This document shows, piece by piece, positions 8,930-17,453 of a DNA stretch of 21,986 nt (the stretch's first letter is position 1; every line of letters begins with the position of its first letter). Below the pieces are notes generated by a model. It was not told the origin of the DNA. It saw only the letters and a list, made by a program, of their open reading frames with translations, and ran no database searches. The stretch is taken from assembly GCA_964058845.1 (NCBI GenBank), contig CAXKVR010000808.1, forward strand, positions 1-21,986, read 5' to 3'. Source of the stretch: Carex sylvatica. Taxonomy: Eukaryota; Streptophyta; Magnoliopsida; Poales; Cyperaceae. The position numbers were made by a program, and so were the translations under genes.

Positions 8930-9093
8930 TGTGGATTTTTAGGAAAAATAAATTGTATTGATTCCTTTGTTCTTTTGAGCCTATATAGGTGTTACATTTT
9001 TCATTCCTAACCCTACTATTCTTTATAATTCCTTTCTTACCAATATAACCCTATAACTTCTAATAATGCAATAAACATACATAAATCTCAACA
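8930..9093 (-). repeat. 5' LTR of copia copy 2
   Basis: 164 bp, the mate of 4272-4435 with a single difference at 8950. It is followed on the right by the duplicated target TTAAC. Confidence 0.97.
8980..8989 (-). promoter_or_regulatory. probable LTR TATA box
   Basis: CCTATATAGG in the 5' LTR is conserved in the LTR of copy 1 as well. A start 25-30 bases downstream would fall near 8950-8955, leaving only about 20-25 bases of R plus U5 before the LTR end. The start site is inferred. Confidence 0.6.
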
Positions 9094-9098
9094 TTAAC
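9094..9098. repeat. target site duplication, right of copia copy 2
   Basis: TTAAC, identical to 4267-4271. Confidence 0.93.
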
Positions 9099-10163
9099 TG
9101 AACCGAAACTATGAACACTCTAGATTTAACATTTGTAGTTACTAAAAAATATTTTTTTTTTGTGCTTTCAGAGGCACCAGCATACTGCACGCATCACCAG
9201 CAAAGAGGCTAATCTTTGATTATATTTCAACTTCAAATCAAAATCTATATATCATTCACGAGTGCCATTTCAGAAAATATTCTTGACATTATCCCATCCA
9301 AAATCAAATGGTTTGAGCCAAGGAGCAATTTACCATCATGTGATCTATTTTTTTTCGGCCTGACCACAAATTACTGATAGCCAATATCGCATCCAACCTC
9401 TATTTTGCAAGTTTGTTTAAGTTAATATTTTTTTCTTTGTCAACAACCACATGAAGAGTTAGTGTATAAACTCCTTTGAAATTCAAAAAAATATTTGAAA
9501 CAAATTTTTTTAATTTTAATAATTAAATAAATTTATTTATTTAGTAAAACAACACTACATAATTAATATAAAGAAAGACAAAAATGTTATATTGCTTTAA
9601 AAGTTGCATTAAATCTTACTAAGACACATTAAATTTGTTTCTTTTAAGTAAAAACTGAAAAGGGTGTACCAGACCCTTTAATAAAAAAAAAGGTATGATG
9701 CATTGATATATATATGATATAACAAATGCAGAAAGAGAAACATAATTGAACACATGAGAGTAAAAATAATGTGTGATGGCTGAAATACTTGAAAACTTAA
9801 ATGAAACATTAATTTAGACATAAGAATCTTATTAACACCTGCTATGGCCCTCTCTTGATATGCTCTTCTGAATGGAATATTTTCCTGCTTGATAGAAAAA
9901 AATGAATATGGAAGAGGATGAAATTCTTTTGGTCTTTTTGTATAATATCTTCGTTTTAAAATGTTTTTTTATTCTTTGAATGTATAAATCCACTAGTAAT
10001 TTAGATGTAAAGTTCATGCCTTTGCATTCCTCCAATATTCTCACTTCTTTCAGTTTTATATAGTAGCTGGCTGTATATATAGGTGTTTACAGAATGTTAC
10101 TGAGCAGAAAACTTGACATCAATCTATCAGATTGAAGTAGTATGTGAGCGGCTGAACACACTA
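9099..10163. other. AT-rich region without a supportable gene
   Basis: The start continues the foldback-like sequence split by copy 2. A minus-strand open frame of 70 codons (9832-10044) has TATA-like sequences about 30-100 bases upstream on the same strand, near 10060-10080. It shows no recognisable domain and runs through T/A-rich sequence, so I do not call it a gene. A minus-strand segment near 9840-9890 is flanked by an AG and a GT in splice-site-like context, but no gene model could be built. Confidence 0.4.
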
Positions 10164-10172
10164 TTTATATAA
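10164..10172. repeat. 9-bp target site duplication, left of the Mutator-like element
   Basis: TTTATATAA, repeated exactly at 15117-15125. Nine bases is the hallmark of Mutator superfamily insertions. Confidence 0.88.
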
Positions 10173-10308
10173 GTGAAAATTCTTTTTATGCCACTCTAAA
10201 ACATTAAAATTAGTTATTTGTCACCTCAAAATATGAAATTAATTATTTACCCTCCAAAAATATTGAATTAAGCAAATTGTCACAATTATATATATAATTC
10301 AGATTTTT
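10173..10308 (+). repeat. left terminal inverted repeat of the MULE
   Basis: It starts GTGAAAATTC and matches the reverse complement of 14981-15116. It is built of about four imperfect units of roughly 30 bp, each containing TGCCAC (here often TGTCAC), e.g. AAAATTAGTTATTTG followed by the next unit. Where the arms differ, the left arm mostly has T or A against C or G in the right arm, in line with deamination of methylated cytosine. Confidence 0.88.
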
Positions 10309-10803
10309 GATTTTTTTTTATTTTTAAAATACAACAAATTTTAACCGTGACCAAAATACTCCGAAGATTATGTGGATCAAATTTTTGGCTACTTGGATCT
10401 GTTTGCTCGATAGTTGGATCCGCTCCTCTCCTCCTTCTCTAGCGAGTCCTCTCTAGCTACCTAGCGACTTCAACCCTAACCTAAATCGCAACTCCAGCCA
10501 CCTTGTATCCTAGGTCCACTTCTCCAGCTCTCCTTCGAAGCTCTGTAAAGGTGCCTTTTTTTTGTAAGAACTTGCTATTTTTTTAGTGCTCTTAGTTTAG
10601 ATTGTTTTTTTCTTAAGTTTCAATTCTTCTGATACAAGAGAATTTGTTAGAATGTGTCTTGGTTGAATTGAATATTATATTAGCATAGATTCAAAGAAGT
10701 GCTGAATTGGTATGGTAAAAGAAGTGCTCTCTACCCAACCATATTAGCATAGATTCAATTACCATCTAATTTACCCTTAGGTCACAGCTATACACAAGAT
10801 TAG
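10309..10803. other. left internal part of the MULE, leader-like, no gene called
   Basis: 10420-10545 is a pyrimidine-rich, relatively GC-rich segment (CTCCTCTCCTCCTTCTC and similar) recalling a plant 5' leader, followed by T-rich intron-like sequence. A short direct repeat TAGCATAGATTCAA occurs near 10681 and 10745. No open frame of useful length and no recognisable protein. Confidence 0.4.
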
Positions 10804-10978
10804 TGCTTAAAGATTTCAGCCAAAAGTTGCTTTATTGATTAATGATTTGGACTTATATAGAGCCTTACAAAACACTATTACAAATAACCCCCTAGACTAT
10901 TCCATAATGACCTATTTACTGATAGATCTCCAAAACTATTCTAATACAATAAACGATAAAGATACAAATATCTTAACA
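10804..10978 (-). repeat. 3' LTR of copia copy 3
   Basis: In element orientation it begins TGTTAAGATATTTG after a polypurine tract and ends at TTTAAGCA (about 175 bp). It contains a TATA-like CTATATAAG (10852-10860) and a poly-A signal AATAAA (10831-10836). The outer end is inferred from the terminal CA only. Confidence 0.7.
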
Positions 10979-11086
10979 CTCCCCTCAAGATGGACAAAAT
11001 ATATCCAATAAGTCCATCTTGTCACAAAGTCTAGCTAGGTCTAATGAGCTAAGTCCCTTGGTGAGGCAGTCCGCCACTTGCTCTCC

Positions 11087-11130
11087 AGTAGCAACATGAC
11101 TTAGCTCCAGTAGCAACATGACTTAGCTCC
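11087..11130 (-). repeat. 22-bp tandem duplication in RNase H of copy 3
   Basis: AGTAGCAACATGACTTAGCT plus CC occurs twice back to back (11087-11108 and 11109-11130). It is single in copies 1 and 2. Not being a multiple of three, it shifts the frame. Confidence 0.93.
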
Positions 11131-12869
11131 AGTAGTCCACTGTTCAGCTTTTCTTTGATGAAGAATCGATCAATCTCCACGTGTTTGGTCCTGTCGTGCT
11201 GCATCGGGTTGTTGGCAATGCTGATTGCTAACTTGCTGTCGCACCATAACTTCATCTGAGCTCCTTGGTCCACCTTGAGCTCTACCAACAGAGCTCTCAG
11301 CCACAACATTTCAGCAACTACTAAGGCCATGGCCCTGTACTCTGCCTCTGCAGTCGACCTCGCAACTACCGGCTGCTTCTTACTCTTCTAAGAGACTAAG
11401 TTGCCCCCTACGAACATGCAGTATCTCCTATCATCAGCACAGCTAGCCCAGTTAGAGTCATAATAGTCCTCAATGCTCATATGACCGTTCTTTCAGAAGA
11501 TTAACCCCTTCCATGGTGAACTCTTCAGATACCTCAGAATCTGACCCTCTCTCGGGTCATGCATATAGCGACTCACCACGCTAACTGCAAATAAGATGTC
11601 AGGACGAGTGTGACTCAGATAGATCAGACGGCCTACCAACCTTTGGTACCTCTCTCGATCTACTGGCTCTCCTGCCTCTGCACCCAACATTGTCTTTTGA
11701 TCGATAGGAGCAACTGTAGGCTTGCATCCCAGCATGTCTCTTCTTCAGCAAGCCCAGCACATACTTTCTTTGGGATAGGAGAATCCCCTTTGCTCCGCAA
11801 GCAACCTCAATCCCAAGGAAGTATTTGAGCTTTCCGAGGTCTTTCACCTCAAATTATTTACCCAATCGCACATTTAACTGAGCAATCTCCTTCTCATCGT
11901 CGCCTGTAACAATCATGTCATCGACATACACGGCAAGCATCGTTGTATGACCCCCATGTTGTCGATAGAACACCGTGTGGTCAGCATTAATCTGCTGATA
12001 TCCCATGCCTACCATTGCTTTTCTGAACCTGTCAAACTAGGCTCGAGGAGACTGCTTCAACCCATAGAGTGACTTTCTAAGCCTGCACACCTTCCCTGCG
12101 GTTTGGTTTGTGCTGAAATCCGGTGGTATCTCCATGTACACCTTTTCCAACAAGTCTCCATGAAGAAACACATTCTTCACATCGAGTTGGTGTAGCTTCC
12201 ACCCACCATTCACGGCCAAGGAAACCAATGTCCTCATTGTGCTCATCTTTGCCACTGGTGCAAAGGTCTCATCATGGTCGATACTATATGTCTGGCTGTA
12301 CTCTTTGGCCACCAACCGTGCCTTGTACCGCTCGACTTTCCCTTTTGGGTTCTGCTTCATTGTGAAGATCCATTTGCATCCAACGGCCTTCTTGCCAGGT
12401 GGTAGTGACACAAGATAACATGTTTTGTTTTTCAAGGGCCCCAAGTTCTTCTAGCATGGTAGCTTTTCACTTTGGATCCTCCTTAGCAACCTGCCAACAC
12501 TTGGGTAAAGTAACAGAGTCCAACGATGCAATAAATGCTCCATGTACTGGTGATATGATAGAGTATGAGATAAACTGGGCAATGTCATGTGGAAAACCAT
12601 AGCGATTAGGAGGATGTCCCGCATTGGACCGAAGGGTCCATCTCAATGACATAGGAGTGGGAGGAGAATCAAGAGGAATCATATCACCTGAGTACTCTGA
12701 ATCTAAGCTAGGCGTTGCACGAGTCGGGTTAGGTCGGGACAAGGGCCTCGCTGGCACGAGTGTCACTTCAGGCACTGTTCTCTCATTCTGCTTCCTTCTC
12801 CTTGCATACACTCTCAGCTCCCTCTGAGTCTGAGTCCCACCACCCTCGGGTTCAACTTTCTCATTTTCT

Positions 12870-13121
12870 GGCTCCTCAGTCGATCGTCTCGGCACCTCAG
12901 CCGATTGTCCCGGCTTCTCAGTTGATCGTCCCGGCACCTCAGCCGATTGTCCCGGCACCTCAGCCGATTGTCCCGGCTACTCAGTCGATTGTCCCGGCTC
13001 CTTAGCCAATTGTCCCAGCTCCTCAGCCGATCATCCTGGCACTTCAGCTGATTGTCCTGGCTCCTCAGCCGATCGTCTCGACATCTCAGCTAATTGTCCC
13101 GGCTCCTCAGCTGGTTCTTCC
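12870..13121 (-). repeat. twelve 21-bp tandem repeats in the integrase-RT linker of copy 3
   Basis: The unit resembles GGCACCTCAGCCGATTGTCC plus C on the plus strand. The period is exactly 21 bp across all twelve units, encoding seven-residue blocks such as GQSAEVP and RRSAEEP on the minus strand. Several units are identical (12891, 12933 and 12954) while the outer ones diverge, as expected for unequal exchange or slippage. One unit carries an in-frame TAG. The array sits at the same linker as the 10-residue repeats of copy 2 but has no obvious sequence relation to them. Confidence 0.92.
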
Positions 13122-13668
13122 CTTAAAATAGGGCAAGGCATCATCCCCACATGTACCAGCCTCTCACCATCACTACTCTCCCCCTCTCGCCTCATACTGC
13201 CAGTATCAGGTGAATCACCAAAGGGTGAGGTCACTCTCAAGGGGTAGTATGGCTCACTCTCTCGGAATGTTACATCCATACTGACAAATAATCGCCTCTC
13301 TACCGGGCTCCAACAAACATATCCCTTTTGAGTACCAAAGTAATCCACAAAGATGCATTTCACCGCTCTGGGATCCAACTTTCCCACTGTTGGTCTGTGT
13401 TTTTTCACAAAGCACACACAACTAAATACCTTTGGAGGAAGAATGCCCCAATTATCTCCTTTCAACATCACACACGGAGTCTGCCACTCCAACACTCTAG
13501 ATGACATTCTGTTGATCAATTGTGCGGCTATTATGACTGCTTGTCCCCATAAATGTTTTAGATAATTCATGGAGATCATCATGCACCGGGCTACCTCCAA
13601 TAAATGTCTATTATTCTTCTCTGTCACTCCATTTTGTGCTGGTGTGTAAGGGCACGTGGTCTGATGAT

Positions 13669-14479
13669 GTGTTCGTCAGTATATCATAGACAACACTGAA
13701 ATATACTATTTTTTAGTACTAGTGCAATTGAAAATCTCTTTTTTAGTACCAGTTAGTCAAGCAGATGAAGACTTGAATTTGCAAGCATCTTTTTTTTTTT
13801 TTTTGTGTTAGTTTGTGATGAAGGATCGGTACTGGTATATAATGGGCTGTACCATTTGGGGGTGGAGTTACTCTAAAGTGTGGGTTAATTTAATTGCTTA
13901 GAGGTTTGGGTTTCATTTTTTTTGGTTAAAGAGTTGTATTATTTTGTATGCTGGTACATGATTCGATGTTATGTATGCTTCGCCGTCAGTTTCTTAATTG
14001 AGGTTATCTTGGAGTATGTTTGTGTGAGTTTTTGGCATATTTAAATGAAACTGTGAATACTTTTGTGAAACAACAACTCAAGAGATTACAGTATATAACA
14101 GTTTTAAACTTTTAATACGATAATAGCAGAGAAATATCTCTAACTGAAACAACAACTCTCAGGTCACCTAAAATTGAAACAGCAACTCAATACAAGATTT
14201 TAGAGTTATGATACAATTGAAACATCAACAACTCACATGACATCTAGAATAGCAGCAATCATAAAACAAGGACAACAACAGTATGGTTTAGAAAAAATAA
14301 ATGACAAGTTAAACTTTCCTTCTACATAGCCTGAACAGACCTTTTTTTAAAATAAAAAATGACATATGAAAGATTAATCTAACATCAAACACAAGCATGC
14401 CAGAAAACTGACAAAAACAACCCTAGTTCATATAGCATTCAAACAGACAAAATTGAACTTAGATCAGGATATAACATTC
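13669..14479. other. right internal part of the MULE, intron-like, no gene called
   Basis: AT-rich with T-runs on the plus strand (13791-13804). On the minus strand it looks like intron sequence downstream of the FAR1-like fragment. No supportable frame. Confidence 0.4.
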
Positions 14480-14668
14480 TTAAAGCATGTCATTTTCACT
14501 CTCAAATTCACAATCCAATCTACTGTCATCATAGGCCATCTCTTGACTCGGAAACTCCATCCTTTCTTATGGCTCAAAACTTTCCTATCTTTTGTCATCT
14601 ATCACTAAATCTTCCATTTCAACTACACCTCCAAAACAAATCATTCATTCTACCGCCGAATCACCCAT
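14480..14668 (-). pseudogene. possible N-terminal scrap of a FAR1-type MULE transposase
   Basis: From the ATG at 14668 the minus strand runs 63 codons in one frame, interrupted by TGA, TAG and TAA codons. Between them it reads VEMEDLVIDDKR, ESFEP, then ERMEFPSQEMAYDDS, ending ENDML before another TAA. The order acidic stretch, EP, then MEF.S.E.AY resembles the start of the FAR1 DNA-binding domain (EP..GMEF.S.E.AY.FY) found in FHY3/FAR1 proteins and related MULE transposases. The usual zinc-binding cluster further on is not visible. The location just inside a MULE terminal repeat supports this reading. It could be chance resemblance over about 20 residues. Confidence 0.35.
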
Positions 14669-14980
14669 TTATCTACAAGTAGACAACGTAATGATTTCTG
14701 CTGTCGATGGAGAGATCGATGGAAGGGGAAGGGGATCGACGGAAGGGAAGGTAAAGATTCTGCTGTCGGTGGAGAGGAGCGGTTCTTGCTGGTTTAACTT
14801 TCCGATCGAAGAAGAAGAGATTTGGGAGCAGTTGGAAGGGAATTAGATCTGTTTAGCTTCCGATCGAAGAAGAAGATAGGCGAAGGGAATTAGATCTGTT
14901 CAATTGAAGAATTGAAGGGTAATATTGAAAATACTAAAATATGTTTTTTTATATACTATTTTTTAGAATAATTTAAATAA
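14669..14980 (-). other. leader-like sequence upstream of the FAR1-like scrap
   Basis: The minus strand is pyrimidine-rich (CTTCTTCTTCGATCGG, CTCCTCTCC) like a plant 5' leader. A segment starting CCGATCGAAGAAGAAG on the plus strand occurs twice (near 14802 and 14860), each followed by GGGAATTAGATCTGTT, so there is a partial tandem duplication of about 58 bp. Confidence 0.45.
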
Positions 14981-15116
14981 AAAATCTGAATTATATGTAT
15001 AATTGTGGCAATTTGCTTAATTTAATGATTTTGGAGTGGCAAATAACTAATTTTATATTTTGAGGTGGCAAATAACTAATTTTCATGTTTTGGAGTGGCA
15101 TAAAAATAATTTTACC
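14981..15116 (-). repeat. right terminal inverted repeat of the MULE
   Basis: The reverse complement starts GGTAAAATTA and matches 10173-10308. The roughly 30-bp internal repeats around TGCCAC are better preserved here than in the left arm. Confidence 0.88.
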
Positions 15117-15125
15117 TTTATATAA
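15117..15125. repeat. 9-bp target site duplication, right of the Mutator-like element
   Basis: TTTATATAA, identical to 10164-10172. Confidence 0.88.
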
Positions 15126-15503
15126 TATAAAATGCATCTATTTAATATAAAATTTTATTTTAGAGAGTAAAACTAAAGAACTTTTTCTGAAAAAAATTAT
15201 CCGAAACTTTTCGAAAGCATAAGTTTGCAAAAAGTTCTAGTATAGGCAGTTTATACTCTTGAGTTAAAAAAAAACAGAACACAGCAAATAACTCTATCCC
15301 TATGCCTAAGTTTAATGTCAACAATTCCAACATACCAAACCAAAAATCCTCTTGCATCAAATCTTTATAAAACCAGAGTTAACTGCACATCAGCATGTAA
15401 ATTAGATGTAGTCTAAAGATGAATTTATGGTGAAACTGCTTTAAAAATTATTCTTCCAACCAAAATCTAGCATACTGATAAAAAATGTTATACATTGTAA
15501 AAG
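15126..15503. other. AT-rich spacer between the MULE and the PP2-like gene
   Basis: I see nothing coding. An open frame of 66 codons on the minus strand (15160-15360) is low-complexity and resembles no family I know. Confidence 0.5.
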
Positions 15504-15608
15504 ATCAACCAATGATCGTTTATAAGAACAAACATTACAGCAATCATAAAAACATCAACCAATGATCATTTATAAGAACAAACATTATATTACAGCAATC
15601 ATAAAAAC
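15504..15608. repeat. 50/55-bp tandem duplication downstream of the PP2-like gene
   Basis: A unit starting ATCAACCAATGATC and ending CAATCATAAAAAC occurs at 15504-15553 and 15554-15608. The second copy has one A-for-G change and a 5-base insertion (TATTA). It lies just beyond the likely poly-A site of the gene. Confidence 0.9.
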
Positions 15609-15636
15609 AACCCAAGAAAAAAATCCGTGTAAAACA

Positions 15637-15642
15637 TTTATT
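15637..15642 (-). terminator. possible poly-A signal of the PP2-like gene
   Basis: AATAAA on the minus strand, about 85 bases after the stop codon, in a plausible position for a plant near-upstream element. Confidence 0.45.
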
Positions 15643-15724
15643 CTTTTTACTATTTTATGAAGGTCATTAGAGGCTTATACTTCAAAATTGAAGGCCAGAT
15701 TTATGCATAAACACCCCAGTTTTT

Positions 15725-16690
15725 TCAGGGACAAACGGAAATGACGACTTCCTCTATTACCAGTCCACCCTTCCACCTTCCGCTCCAGACCTCGTAAAGT
15801 CCAAATTTTAGTTCCTCATCCTCGTTTTTGAACCTGAATTTCAAGGCATTTGGATCTTTCGGTGCCGAGAAAGTTACTCCGTAACTATTCTGGCTGAGAT
15901 TTACACTCGTCCAATTTGGCTTCCCATTTTTACCAATCTTCGTCATGATGTAAATTGGGTTCTCATTCCACCCAAATGCATCTGGATTCAGTTTCAGTTT
16001 AAACTGTAATGCGTAGTCTGTGTTTGGATTCAATGATTTCAGGCTGTACGATCCATTAACCTCTAGCCAACACACCTGTACCAGCTCAGCTGTGCCTCTG
16101 TAATTAAATTAATTTCAGATATTTTTATTATTAATCTAAATACCTGAACAGTGTATTGGTTTAAATATAACTTCAGAAATATAATGACATTGGGGAAAGG
16201 GACTGATTTAATTTGTTCTTAGTTTTGTTTTAAAATAGAAATGAAATAATTAATTTACCCAGATAATAAGCGCCAGTAGCGTGCGTCGTTTCCCCAAATG
16301 ATGTCAAGAGCTCGAGGCTTGAGTATGACCTTATTATCTTTCTTTATAATCTGTCAGTGTAAAAGATTAAACATGGGGATTAAGAAAACAATTGCATATG
16401 TCACAATTGTTTTGAAGGAGTGCATAAATAGTTTGTTCTAACAATATATCTGACATGAGTATTTCTTTAAACAGTTATCCTAATATTGTACAAACAAATA
16501 AATAGTTAGCTTGTAGTATTTTTACATTCTTTATCCTGAAACTCATTCATTCATTAAAACCTAACAAAAGGAAAAGAAAAATAAAAAGAAGGAACAATAT
16601 TAAATTGCGGCTAAGTATACTATGCATAGTTACCTCAATATGTTGAGCTTTGTCAGGATTTTCTGAACCTTTGTGATGAGGATATGACAT
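15725..16690 (-). CDS. PP2-A: PHLOEM PROTEIN 2-like protein (PP2-A9/A10 type), three exons
   Basis: Exons on the minus strand are 16690-16634, 16350-16259 and 16097-15725 (57, 92 and 373 bp), joining to 173 codons plus TGA. Introns are GT-AG: 16633-16351 (GTAACT...TGACAG) and 16258-16098 (GTAAAT...TTACAG). The protein starts MSYPHHKG, as short PP2-A members do. Exon 2 gives LKPRALDIIWGNDARYWRL (about 29-47). Exon 3 gives ELVQVCWLEVNG (about 54-65) and ends with EVWSGRWKGGLVIEEVVI (about 152-169). These are the conserved blocks of the PP2 domain, a sugar-binding fold of phloem lectins. Length fits the PP2-A9/A10 class, which lack N-terminal extensions. No signal peptide or membrane segment is seen. 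Likely role: cytosolic or phloem-located carbohydrate-binding protein, with a specific ligand not inferable. No premature stop or bad splice site, so it looks intact. Confidence 0.93.
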
Positions 16691-16814
16691 TTTTTTTAAT
16701 TACTAAGAAATAGAGTAGAAAAGTTTATCAATTGATTGGAATATAGAACTATTAATGCAAGAAGAGAATAAATTTTATGACCGATGGTTATGAAAGGTTA
16801 TAACATAGTTGTCT

Positions 16815-16824
16815 CCTTTTTATA
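16815..16824 (-). promoter_or_regulatory. candidate TATA box of the PP2-like gene
   Basis: TATAAAAAGG on the minus strand, about 125 bases before the start codon, giving a leader of roughly 95-100 bases if transcription starts about 30 bases downstream. A second TATA-like CTTTATATC lies about 10 bases further upstream. Confidence 0.45.
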
Positions 16825-16839
16825 ATGATATAAAGGAGA

Positions 16840-17453
16840 GTCGCAGACGCAAGGAATAAAACAAGCTGGCTGGAAAGTTACATGGAATCGAACTTTTCGC
16901 AAGAGGTGTATGCGGAAACAAAGACTCCCACATGAGAAAAACAATATTTAATCTCTCTTTAAATTTTTTATGTGGATATATGTGAACAAAATCGTGTATA
17001 TATAACTTTAGTTTGGATACGCATAAAATGAACGGATGAACTCGTGCGGATGCTAGACAATTTGGAAACGCCTTTCATTTATTGAAAGGTTATCAAAATT
17101 CATTTTGCTAGTACATATTTCATGTGATTAAACCTACATTATGCGATCGGGTTGCTGCTATTAGCATATGAGTATGAAGAAAAAGTTACATTTTGGCATA
17201 TTACAACAACAGTTTTTTTTGTTAATATTTCAAATTAGAAATTAGAAAATTTTAATTGTTAATCTTGTTCGAGATGTTACTTGTTCACCAAAATAAATAA
17301 AATTTCGAAGTTTATTTGATGTGATCGTGATTGATGCACCAAATAAATAACACTTTTTTTTTGGCGCGTAGTACTAATTAAACTATTACTGCAATAATAT
17401 TTTGAATAATTATATGAAATCCCCCGTTCCTATTCCCCATCTCTTAAACTTTT
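16840..17453. other. upstream region of the PP2-like gene, no other gene
   Basis: AT-rich, with no frame or repeat boundary I can support. It probably holds the promoter of the gene to its left. Confidence 0.5.

Larger units (their letters stand above)
4272..9093 (-). mobile_element. Complete Ty1/copia retrotransposon, copy 2 (4822 bp)
   Basis: It is read on the minus strand and bounded by two 164-bp LTRs (8930-9093 upstream, 4272-4435 downstream), each TG...CA, with the 5-bp target duplication TTAAC outside. Inside, in order, are a 13-nt primer-binding site matching the usual initiator-Met tRNA type (8917-8929), a structured leader of about 425 nt, one uninterrupted Gag-Pol frame of 1349 codons, and a polypurine tract (4436-4447). 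The LTRs differ only at 4292/8950 (G versus A on the plus strand), so insertion is recent. With the often used plant rate of 1.3e-8 per site per year this gives roughly a quarter of a million years, with a very wide error on one change. The short LTR recalls the Ale/Retrofit group, but lineage placement needs a tree. Confidence 0.97.
10804..13668 (-). mobile_element. 5'-truncated copia retrotransposon, copy 3, nested in the MULE
   Basis: The minus-strand order is integrase C-terminal part, linker, reverse transcriptase, RNase H, polypurine tract (10979-10989) and LTR (10804-10978). Homology to copy 2 begins abruptly at about 13668, at integrase residue about 493. Everything upstream (5' LTR, gag, protease, integrase N-terminus) is missing. 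The 5 bp left of the LTR (ATTAG) are not found at 13669, so no target duplication survives and the 5' part was probably removed by deletion. The LTR differs strongly from those of copies 1 and 2, so this is a different family of the same lineage. Many stops, frameshifts and small deletions indicate greater age. Confidence 0.9.
10990..13668 (-). pseudogene. copia pol remnant of copy 3
   Basis: It retains the last integrase catalytic glutamate region (QNGVTEKNNRH), the linker, reverse transcriptase and RNase H, all recognisable by alignment to copy 2. Defects include a stop within the linker repeats (12975-12995 unit), TGA in place of Trp at the KWK motif just before the RT domain (near 12469), a frameshift near 12444-12467, TAG for Trp after QSPRA (near 12035), and a frameshift between about 11735 and 11847. 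There are also in-frame deletions of about 12 bp and 21 bp in RNase H relative to copy 2, and a 22-bp tandem duplication at 11087-11130 that shifts the end of the frame. It cannot make a functional polyprotein. Confidence 0.92.
10173..15116. mobile_element. Mutator-like element (MULE), 4944 bp, with a nested copia element
   Basis: It is defined by terminal inverted repeats of about 136 bp (10173-10308 and 14981-15116; about 15 mismatches by eye, near 89% identity) and a perfect 9-bp duplication TTTATATAA just outside each end. Copia copy 3 (10804-13668) lies inside. Without it the element is about 2.1 kb. No intact transposase is present. The right internal part holds a degenerate fragment (14480-14668, -) resembling the N-terminus of FAR1-type transposases. 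The left internal part holds a GC-richer leader-like segment. The element is therefore non-autonomous in its present state and older than the copia insertion inside it. A Pack-MULE carrying host sequence is possible but not shown. Confidence 0.9.

Noticed and set aside
9170..9200. TTTCAG followed by AGGCACCAGC on the plus strand, recalling the third exon start of the PP2-like gene
   Set aside because: The similarity ends after about seven bases and the following translation has no PP2 blocks, so it is chance.
9832..10044. 70-codon minus-strand frame with TATA-like sequences upstream
   Set aside because: No recognisable motif, Lys/Ile/Ser-rich from AT-rich DNA, and no convincing splice structure or partner exon.
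10804..13680. Search for a 5-bp target duplication around copia copy 3
   Set aside because: ATTAG left of the LTR has no partner at the truncated right edge.
14592..14846. 84-codon plus-strand frame inside the MULE
   Set aside because: It is antisense to the leader-like sequence and FAR1-like scrap, and its Glu/Gly-rich end comes from GAAGAAGAAG repeats.
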